DNA from: an uncultured Burkholderiaceae bacterium
GTDB taxonomy: Bacteria > Pseudomonadota > Gammaproteobacteria > Burkholderiales > Burkholderiaceae
Direction of reading: 5' to 3'
DNA: 15,733 nt
Assembly (NCBI GenBank): GCA_937871985.1
Contig: CALMPB010000049.1
Location: forward strand, 1-15,733
Shown here: positions 6,760 to 13,953 of the stretch, piece by piece
Numbering within the stretch: position 1 is the stretch's first letter
How the letters are laid out: each line of letters begins with the position of its first letter
The notes under the pieces: model-generated
Databases searched by the model: none
What the model saw: the letters and a program-made list of their open reading frames with translations, nothing else
Told to the model about the DNA's origin: nothing
Program-made: the position numbers and the translations under genes

Positions 6760-6906
6760 TTTATGAGGGCGATGGATTTAGCTCTTGTCGAACATGCATG
6801 AGCAACGTCCTTCTGTATTCCATTGCAGTCAGTGTCCGTGGCCGTTAGGTTCTTCCGGCCACGGAAATGTCCGCCAACCAACGCAACCGTAATATCGGTC
6901 AACACG

Positions 6907-7770
6907 ATGGCAAAAAATGACTACGACGTCGGCCGCGAGGCCAGTGGGCGTCAGGAAGAGACTCAGGCCGGTATTGACAGCGTCGAAACAGGCATGCGTC
7001 TTTTGCTCGCCTTGTCCAGGCTGGGGGGCTGTCAGACCTTGACGGCGATCGCCGCCGCGTCGGGGCTGTCGCCGCCACGGGCGCATCGCTATCTGGTGAG
7101 CCTTGTGCGTTCCGGCATGGTCGAAAGGGACGAGGTTCGCGGTTACCGGCTCGGGCCCGCTGCACTGGAGGTTGGTGTCAACGCGCTGGCGTCCATCGAT
7201 GCCTTGCGGGTAGCCGCAGATGGAATTCTCGAACTTCGCGATGAATTGAATCATGCGGTGGCAATGATGGTCTGGGGACACGATGGCCCCGTTATCGTCC
7301 GTACCGAGGATTCCAATCATCCCGTGTCGCTTCGCCTGCGCGTGGGGCAGCCTTTGCCCGTGATCTCTTCGGCCAGCGGCATGATTCTGGCCGCATACCT
7401 ACCTTGGGCGTTGATCAGGCCCATCCTGGAAAGGGAATTGGCTTGCACTATGCCGCAAGACGGAGGTGGAGAGCCCATGACCATGGCGCAGGCCAAGCTT
7501 GCTCTGGAACAAACCAGGCGTCGAGGCCTGAGCCGTATCTCCGACACGTTGACGCCTGGCATAGCAGCCTTCGCAGGCCCTGTTTTCGACGCGACCGGCA
7601 AAGTGGTTTTGTCGCTTAGCGTAGTCGCGCCCAGCAAAGGATTTGATATGGCCTGGAGCAGCGACGCCGCTCAGGCACTGAAGGCATGTTGCGCCCGAGT
7701 CTCAGAAAGACTGGGCTATCGGTTTGTCGGGAGGCCGGCCGGAACCCGAGGCTGGGACGATGAAACTTAA
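6907..7770 (+). CDS. IclR-family transcriptional regulator (3)
   Basis: 287-residue IclR regulator heading the rightward operon. The helix-turn-helix lies at about residues 43-72 with SPPRAHRYLVSL (55-66) as recognition helix; the effector domain contains SSASGMILAAYLPW and LTPGIAAFAGPVFD. The ATG at 6907 is preferred; a TTG 84 bp upstream extends the frame with residues unlike the family. The ribosome site is weak. The gene ends 22 bp before the decarboxylase gene and is probably co-transcribed with it, pointing to local control of decarboxylation. It is clearly related to the other two IclR genes, especially in the DNA-binding helix, suggesting duplication or co-recruitment within one regulon. 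Confidence 0.92.
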   Translation: MAKNDYDVGREASGRQEETQAGIDSVETGMRLLLALSRLGGCQTLTAIAAASGLSPPRAHRYLVSLVRSGMVERDEVRGYRLGPAALEVGVNALASIDALRVAADGILELRDELNHAVAMMVWGHDGPVIVRTEDSNHPVSLRLRVGQPLPVISSASGMILAAYLPWALIRPILERELACTMPQDGGGEPMTMAQAKLALEQTRRRGLSRISDTLTPGIAAFAGPVFDATGKVVLSLSVVAPSKGFDMAWSSDAAQALKACCARVSERLGYRFVGRPAGTRGWDDET

Positions 7771-7792
7771 ACTTTTTTGAGCCGATCAAAAT

Positions 7793-9187
7793 ATGAAAAA
7801 GACCGAAAGCACCGATTTCCGCGGTTTTCTGGATCTGTTGAAGAAGCAGGGCGACCTGGCACCCATCGACGATGACATCAGCATCGAATACGAGATAGGC
7901 GCGCTTTGCCGTCAACTGTCCGATCGTGATGGTCCCGCGGCCATGCTGAACAGCGTAAAGGAAGCTTTGCCGCCCTTCAAGAAGGCCGCGGTGAATGTCT
8001 ACGGCACGCGCGGGCGATTTGCGGCAGCGCTGGGCGTGTCCGAGGCAGACATGCTGAATTTCGTTTCGAGCCGCATCGGTCAAAGAATCGAACCCGAACT
8101 CATCAGTTCCGGAACGGCTCCCTGCCAGGAAGTGGTCATTCCCGAGTCCGAGGCCGATCTGCGCAAGCTTCCCATCCCGCTCTGGAATGAAGGCGACGGG
8201 GGGCGCTACATTACGGCCGGCTTGTGGATTGCTCCGCATCCCGAGTTCGGATGGAATATCGCTCATCATCGGGGGCAAATCTATGGCCCGCGCGAAATCG
8301 GCGTCTGCGTTGCGCCCGACCATCACCTTCGTTTGGCCACGGACGAGGCGCGTAGCAGCGGATCGCGAGTAGAAGCCGCCATCCTGATCGGAGCGCGGCC
8401 GTCGCTGACGCTCGCGGCGTCTTCCGATTTCGGTTATGGCGATTATGAATTGAAGGTGGCGGGTGCGCTGGAAGGAAAGGCAATCCAGACCGTGAAGTGC
8501 AAGACGGTCGACGTCGACGTGCCGATCGACACCGAAATCGTGGTGGAGGGTTATTTTGACGGCGAAACGCGCCAGGAAGGCCCGTTTGTCGAATTTACCG
8601 GATACCAGACTCCCATCATTACGAGTCCGGTGTTCCGTGTCACCTGCATCACCCATCGCAAGGATCCCATCTATCATGGCGTCTTCGCGGGTGCGCCGCC
8701 CTGTGAGACCAATACGCTCTGGCGCGAATTGGAGGAAGCGGAAGCCTACGTTTCTCTACGCAAGAAGTTCCCGATGCTGACGGCGGTGCATCGTCCTCCC
8801 CAGGTGGGGCGAGACTTTTGGGGGGTGCTTCAGGTCGACAGAAACCGATATCGCGAGGGCATGACCATGACCTTGCTGATGGCTTCCGCGGCGGTCATGC
8901 CCAGGCTCAAGTTCGTCATCGCGGTTGATGAGGACATCAACCTCTATGACATGAATCAAGTCATCTGGGCCGTTTCGACCCGCTGCGATCCGAAAACGGA
9001 TGTCCAGAGCGTTTCCGGAACCATGACATCGTTTCTCGATCCCGCCAGCGGAGGATACACAGGGAAGTTGCTCATCGATGCCACCCGCAAGCCATCCTTC
9101 AGGGGTGAAAAACCCATGTTCCCCGCCGTGGCGATGGACAGGGCGCGCCAGCTTCTGGAAACGGCCATGGGCAAATTGCCAAGATGA
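7793..9187 (+). CDS. UbiD-family prFMN-dependent decarboxylase
   Basis: 464-residue UbiD-family (de)carboxylase, which uses prenylated FMN to remove or add CO2 on aromatic, heteroaromatic or alpha,beta-unsaturated acids. Residues equivalent to the known active site appear present: Asn155 and Arg160 in GWNIAHHRGQIYG, His177/178 in APDHHLRLATDE, and Glu262 and Glu267 in EGPFVEFTGYQ (the paired glutamates of EGPFGE in the fungal enzyme Fdc1). Length fits catabolic UbiD homologs. The substrate cannot be read from sequence, and the catabolic neighbours argue against a ubiquinone role. Its last 4 bases overlap the UbiX start (ATGA), so enzyme and cofactor maker are translationally coupled. The ATG at 7793 directly follows the regulator gene and has only a weak ribosome site. 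Confidence 0.93.
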   Translation: MKKTESTDFRGFLDLLKKQGDLAPIDDDISIEYEIGALCRQLSDRDGPAAMLNSVKEALPPFKKAAVNVYGTRGRFAAALGVSEADMLNFVSSRIGQRIEPELISSGTAPCQEVVIPESEADLRKLPIPLWNEGDGGRYITAGLWIAPHPEFGWNIAHHRGQIYGPREIGVCVAPDHHLRLATDEARSSGSRVEAAILIGARPSLTLAASSDFGYGDYELKVAGALEGKAIQTVKCKTVDVDVPIDTEIVVEGYFDGETRQEGPFVEFTGYQTPIITSPVFRVTCITHRKDPIYHGVFAGAPPCETNTLWRELEEAEAYVSLRKKFPMLTAVHRPPQVGRDFWGVLQVDRNRYREGMTMTLLMASAAVMPRLKFVIAVDEDINLYDMNQVIWAVSTRCDPKTDVQSVSGTMTSFLDPASGGYTGKLLIDATRKPSFRGEKPMFPAVAMDRARQLLETAMGKLPR

Positions 9188-9747
9188 AAAAGCGCATCAT
9201 AGTCGGGTTGTCGGGGGCTTCCGGCGCCATCTACGGTATTCGGGCTCTTGATTTTCTTCGTGGCGTTGCCGACGCAGAAACGCATCTGGTGCTTACGGCG
9301 GCGGCTCGCCGGACCATTACCGAAGAGACCGAGTGGACGGTGCAGGAAGTCGAGGCCCTGGCCGATGAGGTGCACGACTATCGTGATATCGGAGCATCGA
9401 TCGCCAGCGGTTCATTTCGAACTGCGGGCATGCTGGTGGCGCCGTGTTCCATCCGATCCTTGTCGTCGATCGCCAACTCGCATTCCGATACTTTGCTGAG
9501 CAGAGCGGCGGACGTCTGTCTGAAGGAAAGGCGGCCGCTTGTTCTGATGGTTCGTGAAACCCCCTTACATCTGGGGCATTTGGAGCTGATGGCGCGGGCC
9601 AGCCGGTACGGTGCGTGCATTTTGCCCCCAGTTCCGGCTTTCTACTCCAAACCTCAGACCATCGACGATTTGGTCAATCATTCGGTGGGGAAGGCGCTGG
9701 ATCTGCTCGATATAGATCATGCTCTCATGAAGCGATGGAAGGAGTAA
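9184..9747 (+). CDS. ubiX: Flavin prenyltransferase UbiX
   Basis: 187-residue UbiX/Pad1-type enzyme that joins dimethylallyl phosphate to FMN to make prenylated FMN, the UbiD cofactor. Family motifs: GLSGASGAIYG (8-18) at the flavin-binding N-terminus, APCSIRSLSSIA (86-97), RETPLHLGHLELM (124-136) and PPVPAFYSKP (148-157). The size is normal. ATG overlaps the TGA of the decarboxylase gene in ATGA. A dedicated UbiX beside a UbiD-family gene is typical of catabolic UbiD systems. The gene is the last of its unit; the 287 bp to the next gene carry a new promoter. Confidence 0.96.
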   Translation: MKKRIIVGLSGASGAIYGIRALDFLRGVADAETHLVLTAAARRTITEETEWTVQEVEALADEVHDYRDIGASIASGSFRTAGMLVAPCSIRSLSSIANSHSDTLLSRAADVCLKERRPLVLMVRETPLHLGHLELMARASRYGACILPPVPAFYSKPQTIDDLVNHSVGKALDLLDIDHALMKRWKE

Positions 9748-10034
9748 TAGGGTTTGAAGACCAAAGGAAAAGCCGCTTCTGCTTGCGCGAGTCACGGGGG
9801 GAGCACGGTCGTGAAGGCCTTGCGAGAGGGCCTCGGGCGCAGATGAATACGGCCTGTCGTGGGCAGATGAATCTCGACGATGGCTGCTGGTGATTACCCT
9901 AGGCAGATTTTTGACACAAGCTTTTTCATTTTGATTAACATAAATGAATTCCGTTTAGGTGAATAACGAGCGCTGATCACTCATCGGATCGGTTCGCTGG
10001 TTTGACTGATAATTCCAACCGAGGGGAGACTTTC
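9748..10034 (+). promoter_or_regulatory. Intergenic leader of the ABC transporter operon
   Basis: No gene seen. The left half has a 10-bp direct repeat GCAGATGAAT at 9839-9848 and 9863-9872 and a weak AGGCC/GGCCT hairpin at 9815-9833 without T-tract. The AT-rich right half has a perfect -35 TTGACA at 9911-9916 and -10 candidates such as TAACAT (9936-9941, 19-bp spacer), followed at once by the candidate operator. A good ribosome site, GAGGGGAG, ends 6 bp before the binding-protein start. Confidence 0.55.
9947..9958 (-). promoter_or_regulatory. Candidate operator C, CTAAACGGAATT
   Basis: On the plus strand this reads AATTCCGTTTAG; the minus strand is identical to the 12-mer at 6490-6501. It sits within TAAATGAATTCCGTTTA (9941-9957), an imperfect palindrome around GAATTC, right after the -10 of the transporter promoter. 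A repressor bound here would cover the start of transcription. It links transporter expression to the IclR-controlled genes. Confidence 0.5.
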
Positions 10035-11210
10035 ATGAAGAAGATAGTGCTAAGCGTCGCTGCGGGACTTGCATTGTTGACGGCTTCGGCAACCGCCCAG
10101 GAAAAAGCCATCAAGATAGGTTTTGTTTCTACCTTCAGCGGCCCAACTGCGGCCATCGGCAACGACATGCGCAACTCGTTTGAACTGGCGCTGGATCATC
10201 TTGGGCGAAAGATGTATGGTCTGCCGGTTCGGGTCATTTATGAAGACGATCAGCAAAAGCCCGAGGTCGGCCGGCAAAAGACGCAAAAGTTGGTGGAATC
10301 GGACAAGGTCGATTTCGTGGCTGGCTACATCTGGTCGAACGTATTGCTGGCTTCGGTCAAGCCAGTGCTCGATGCAGATGCTTTTCTGATCTCCGCCCAG
10401 GCGGGCCCCTCGTCGTTGGCCGGCCCGCAGTGCTCCAAGAATCTCTTCCTGTCCGCCAGCCAGAACGAACAGCACCCGGAAGCCATGGGTGAGTACATGA
10501 ACCGGAAGAGGATCAAGAGCGTCTTTCTGATTGGCCCTAATTACGCGGCTGGGCACGACAGCCTGAGTGGCGTCAAGCGCACCTTCAAGGGGAAGATCGT
10601 CGATGAGGTCTATACCAAGTGGCCTGATCAACTCGATTTTTCGGCTGAACTGTCAAGGGCGCGCGCGGCAAAGCCGGATGCGATCTTCGCTTTCTATCCT
10701 GGAGCTGCGGGGGTTCAATTCTTGAAGCAATACACCCAGTCCGGGCTCAAGGGTCAGATCCCACTCTACACGGTAGCGACCATCGACGAGATCTCCCTGC
10801 CATTGCAAAAGGAAAATGCATTGGGAGTTCTTGGAATGCAGCAATGGGCCAACGATATCCCGAACGAGCAGAACAAGAAATTCGTCGCGGATTACCGGGC
10901 CAAGTATCCTGGTCTGCGCCCCACCTATTTCGGCGCGTTCAGTTATGACATAGTCGGTCTCATCAATTCGGCCATCGTCGCGGTCAAGGGCGATCTGACG
11001 AACAAGGAAGGAATCCGCAACGCTTTGCACAAGGCCGACTTCAAGTCGGTTCGTGGCCCATTCAAGTTCGGCAATAACAACGTGCCCATCGAGAACGAGT
11101 ATCTGCTGGAGGTCGTCAAGGACAACAGCGGCGAATTGTCGCTGAAAACCGTGGACGTCCTGAAGGATCGTCATGATAGCTATGCTTCGCAGTGTCCGCT
11201 GACTTGGTAA
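10035..11210 (+). CDS. Periplasmic substrate-binding protein, Liv-type ABC importer
   Basis: 391-residue periplasmic binding protein of the branched-chain amino acid/amide family (Peripla_BP_6). A clear Sec signal peptide (KK, hydrophobic core IVLSVAAGLALLTASA) with probable cleavage after ATA-21 is followed by KAIKIGFVSTFSGPTAAIGNDM, the family's ligand-site start. Two cysteines, in GPQCSKN and near the C-terminus in SQCPLTW, could form a disulfide. The ATG at 10035 has a strong GAGGGGAG ribosome site; the upstream frame to 10002 is not needed. Relatives in catabolic clusters often bind aromatic or alicyclic carboxylates rather than amino acids; context favours the same here. A stem-loop lies between this gene and the permease gene. 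Confidence 0.92.
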   Translation: MKKIVLSVAAGLALLTASATAQEKAIKIGFVSTFSGPTAAIGNDMRNSFELALDHLGRKMYGLPVRVIYEDDQQKPEVGRQKTQKLVESDKVDFVAGYIWSNVLLASVKPVLDADAFLISAQAGPSSLAGPQCSKNLFLSASQNEQHPEAMGEYMNRKRIKSVFLIGPNYAAGHDSLSGVKRTFKGKIVDEVYTKWPDQLDFSAELSRARAAKPDAIFAFYPGAAGVQFLKQYTQSGLKGQIPLYTVATIDEISLPLQKENALGVLGMQQWANDIPNEQNKKFVADYRAKYPGLRPTYFGAFSYDIVGLINSAIVAVKGDLTNKEGIRNALHKADFKSVRGPFKFGNNNVPIENEYLLEVVKDNSGELSLKTVDVLKDRHDSYASQCPLTW

Positions 11211-11231
11211 TCGTTGCACGGGTTTCAACCA

Positions 11232-11271
11232 CACTCAGCAGCGTTCATTGCCATTGAAAAGCTGTTGAGTG
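11232..11271 (+). other. Intercistronic stem-loop between binding protein and permease
   Basis: CACTCAGCAGC (11232-11242) pairs with GCTGTTGAGTG (11261-11271) over 11 positions including one G-T pair; the 18-nt loop can form a further TTCA/TGAA stem. No T-tract follows, so it is unlikely to be a full terminator. Placed 21 bp after the binding-protein stop, it may protect the upstream message from 3' decay and raise binding protein over permease, as known for other binding-protein operons; this is inference. Confidence 0.6.
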
Positions 11272-11305
11272 CTGCCATCATGCGCAAGTAGAGAGATACC
11301 AGGGA

Positions 11306-12223
11306 ATGCTTTTATTTATCGAACAATGCTTGAACGGAGTGCAGTTCGGGCTACTGCTTTTTTTGCTGGCTGCTGGTCTGACGCTGGTGTTCGGCATCAT
11401 GGATCTGGTGAACCTGGCGCATGGCTCGCTTTACATGCTGGGCGCCTTTTTCGCCGCGACATTCTCGAGGTTGACGGGAAGCTTCGTTCTTGGAGCAGTA
11501 TTGGCGTTGGCAGCCACGTTTGTAGTGGGGATGGCCGTCGAAGTCATTGCGATGAGAAAGCTTTACGGCCGGGATCATCTCGATCATGTATTGGGCACCT
11601 TTGGCCTGCTTCTGTTCTTCAATGACCTCGTCAGACTGTTGTGGGGACCGGAGGGTAGGAATGTCACCTTGCCCTCCTGGCTCAGTGCTTCGGTTCAGAT
11701 CATGCCGGACGTCTACTATCCGACCTACCGGTTTGCGGTCATTGGCGTAGCCCTGGCCGTGGCCGTGGTGATGTACTTCATCGTCATGCGCACGCGCATC
11801 GGCATGTTGATACGCGCCGGCGCTTCGGATCGCGAGATGATTGGCGCGTTGGGAATCAATATCAAGCTTCTGTATACCTTCGTGTTTGGCATGGGCGCGG
11901 CGTTCGCTGGCCTGGCGGGCCTGATGCAGGCGCCGGTTTCGACCGCATCCATCGGCATGGGCGAGAACATCCTGATCGTTGCCTTTGTCGTCATCATCAT
12001 TGGCGGAATCGGCTCGATTCGCGGCGCGTTCATTGCCTCCATCCTGGTGGGGCTCATCGATACGGTGGGACGTGCCTTCCTGCCTTTCATCCTCAAGTTG
12101 GTTCTGACGGCGGGTGCCGCCTCCGCCGTCGCCCCCGCATTGTCCTCCATGCTGATCTACCTGCTTATGATCATTGTCCTCGTCATGAGGCCCGAAGGCC
12201 TTTTCCCAGCAGCTACCCGATAA
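11306..12223 (+). CDS. livH: ABC importer permease, LivH type
   Basis: 305-residue inner-membrane permease of the LivH family with about eight hydrophobic segments. The N-terminus QCLNGVQFGLLLFLLAAGLTLVFGIMDLVNLAHGSLYMLGAF is diagnostic, and the cytoplasmic loop GALGINIKLLYTFVFGMGAAFAGLAG is the ATPase-contact region. ATG 11306 follows AGGGA immediately, with GAGAGA further upstream. It pairs with the LivM-type permease, whose gene starts 4 bp after its stop. The symbol denotes family only; the substrate is probably not a branched-chain amino acid. Confidence 0.93.
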   Translation: MLLFIEQCLNGVQFGLLLFLLAAGLTLVFGIMDLVNLAHGSLYMLGAFFAATFSRLTGSFVLGAVLALAATFVVGMAVEVIAMRKLYGRDHLDHVLGTFGLLLFFNDLVRLLWGPEGRNVTLPSWLSASVQIMPDVYYPTYRFAVIGVALAVAVVMYFIVMRTRIGMLIRAGASDREMIGALGINIKLLYTFVFGMGAAFAGLAGLMQAPVSTASIGMGENILIVAFVVIIIGGIGSIRGAFIASILVGLIDTVGRAFLPFILKLVLTAGAASAVAPALSSMLIYLLMIIVLVMRPEGLFPAATR

Positions 12224-12227
12224 TTCT

Positions 12228-13196
12228 ATGAATACCCGGCATCTTTCGATGGCTTTTAAAGCGACCTGGCATGCGTTTTTCGTCGCCGCCGTACTCGCCA
12301 CTCTGGCATCGGCTCCGTTTTATACCTTGTGGACCGGCGACAATTTTCTCCTCATCCTGTTCACACGCATCGTCATTCTTTCCATAGCCGCCGTCAGTCT
12401 GAATCTGATCATGGGCTATGGGGGCATGGTCAGCTTCGGCCACGCCGTCTTTCTGGGAATCGGTGGATACGCGGTAGGCATATTGGCGCACGAAGGCTTC
12501 TCATCGGGCTTTTTGCAATGGTCTGTCGCCATAGGTGCCTCGGCCCTCTTGGCACTCTTGATCGGTGCCTTGTCCCTGCGAACCCGTGGCGTGTATTTCA
12601 TCATGATCACGCTGGCATTTGCCCAGATGTTTTATTACGTCGCTGTCAGCCTCGAGCGATACGGGGCCGATGACGGCATGACTATCTATAAGCGAAGCCA
12701 GTTTCCCGGTGGAGTGAACCTTGCGAACAAGACCGAGTTCTACTACGTCTGCTTTGCGATACTGCTGCTCGTTCTTTTATTCGTATGGCGTCTCTACAAT
12801 TCCCGCTTCGGCATGGTGATTCGCGGGGCGCGCTCGCACGAGCGGCGCATGCGCGCCATCGGCTTTCCCACTTACCGCTATCGCCTCGCCTGCTTCGTCA
12901 TAGCGGGAGCCTTGTGTGGCCTTTCGGGCGCCTTGCTGGCCAACCATACCGAATTCATCAGTCCGGCCACCATGCAGTGGACGCGTTCCGGAGAACTTAT
13001 CATCATGGTCGCTCTGGGAGGCATGGGTTCGCTTTTCGGCCCGGTCATCGGTGCTCTCGTGTATCTGATCCTCGAGGAGGGCCTCTCGGGGATTACCGAG
13101 TACTGGCAGTTGGTTTTCGGGCCCTTATTGTTGCTTGTCGTGCTGTATGCGCACGGAGGCATCGACGGATTGCTGAAAGGGGGCGAGCGTGACTAG
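12228..13196 (+). CDS. livM: ABC importer permease, LivM type
   Basis: 322-residue second permease of the importer. SLNLIMGYGGMVSFGHAVFLGIGGYAVGI is the LivM hallmark, and RAIGFPTYRYRLACFVIAGALCGLSGAL is the coupling region that meets the ATPases. Multiple hydrophobic helices run through the protein. The start at 12228 is 4 bp after the previous stop with little ribosome site, so coupling is likely; an ATG eight codons on is an alternative. The last 8 bases overlap the following ATPase gene. Confidence 0.93.
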   Translation: MNTRHLSMAFKATWHAFFVAAVLATLASAPFYTLWTGDNFLLILFTRIVILSIAAVSLNLIMGYGGMVSFGHAVFLGIGGYAVGILAHEGFSSGFLQWSVAIGASALLALLIGALSLRTRGVYFIMITLAFAQMFYYVAVSLERYGADDGMTIYKRSQFPGGVNLANKTEFYYVCFAILLLVLLFVWRLYNSRFGMVIRGARSHERRMRAIGFPTYRYRLACFVIAGALCGLSGALLANHTEFISPATMQWTRSGELIIMVALGGMGSLFGPVIGALVYLILEEGLSGITEYWQLVFGPLLLLVVLYAHGGIDGLLKGGERD

Positions 13197-13953
13197 GCCG
13201 CTACTCGACGTCAAGAACCTGCGCAAGAGCTTTGGCGGAATCATCGCGTCCGACGGTATCATGCTGAACGTGAATCGCGGTGAGCTGCATGCGATCATCG
13301 GGCCGAACGGCGCGGGCAAAACCACTTTGATCAGCCAGTTGGCGGGCGAGTTGATCCCCGATGAAGGCAGCATCGAGTTCAATGGCCAGGATGTAAGCCG
13401 CCTTGCTCAGTGGCGCAGAAGCCGGCTTGGGCTTGCGCGCTCCTATCAGATCACGTCGGTATTCAAGGATCTGACCGTCCTCGATAACGTAGCCCTGGCC
13501 GCGCAGGCGCATGCGGGACATTCCTTCAGCTTCTGGAAAGATACGCGGCGGGACGCCCAATTACGCCACCCAGCACGCAAGGTGCTCTTGCAAGTGGGTC
13601 TAGGCGGGCGCGAGAACGCGAAAGTCGCGCGCCTTAGCCACGGCGAGCACCGTCAGCTTGAAATTGCCATGGCGTTGGCCACGAAGCCTCGTATGCTGTT
13701 GCTGGACGAGCCGATGGCGGGCATGGGATCCGACGAATCGGCAAGGCTGGTGGAGTTGCTCAAGGTACTCAAGGGCCAATACACCATTCTACTCATCGAG
13801 CATGACATGGAAGCAGTATTCGCGCTTGCCGACAGGATATCCGTTCTGGTGTACGGCCGCGTGATTGCGTCGGGCCTGCCTGACGAAATCCATAACAACC
13901 AGGACGTCCGGCGGGCTTATCTTGGTGAAGAAAAGAGCGTCAAAAATGCATAG
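13189..13953 (+). CDS. livG: ABC importer ATP-binding protein, LivG type
   Basis: 254-residue ATPase. Walker A GPNGAGKT (38-45), Q-loop Gln87 in RSYQITSVF, signature LSHGEHRQLEIAMAL (149-163; His154 replaces the usual Gln), Walker B RMLLLDEP with Glu174, and switch His205 in LLIEHDME. The GTG start at 13189 has a strong purine-rich site (AAAGGGGGCGAG) and overlaps the LivM stop by 8 bp (GTGACTAG). It should form a heterodimer with the next gene's product under the two permeases. Confidence 0.94.
   Translation: MTRPLLDVKNLRKSFGGIIASDGIMLNVNRGELHAIIGPNGAGKTTLISQLAGELIPDEGSIEFNGQDVSRLAQWRRSRLGLARSYQITSVFKDLTVLDNVALAAQAHAGHSFSFWKDTRRDAQLRHPARKVLLQVGLGGRENAKVARLSHGEHRQLEIAMALATKPRMLLLDEPMAGMGSDESARLVELLKVLKGQYTILLIEHDMEAVFALADRISVLVYGRVIASGLPDEIHNNQDVRRAYLGEEKSVKNA

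Larger units (their letters stand above)
6320..6906. promoter_or_regulatory. 587-bp divergent control region between IclR genes
   Basis: No convincing gene lies here; the only sizeable frame (6525-6722) has no ribosome site and unremarkable composition. The region is more AT-rich than the genes beside it and holds the candidate operator at 6490-6501, a repeated TTTACC-N1/2-TAGATAA element (6465-6478 and 6745-6759), and a possible rightward promoter at 6693-6720. A TTGACA at 6663-6668 with TATGAA at 6687-6692 (18-bp spacer) is a second rightward candidate. I could not place a convincing leftward promoter for the divergent gene. Confidence 0.6.

Noticed and set aside
7616..8677. Leftward 353-codon open frame opposite the decarboxylase gene
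   Set aside because: Antisense shadow of a confidently identified UbiD-family gene; no domain or ribosome site.
9839..9872. Direct repeat GCAGATGAAT, two copies 24 bp apart
   Set aside because: Only 10 bp, far from the promoter core, with no further copies seen; could be chance.
11351..12301. Leftward 316-codon frame opposite the LivH-type permease
   Set aside because: Gln/His/Arg-rich composition is typical of the antisense of a membrane protein gene; no domain.
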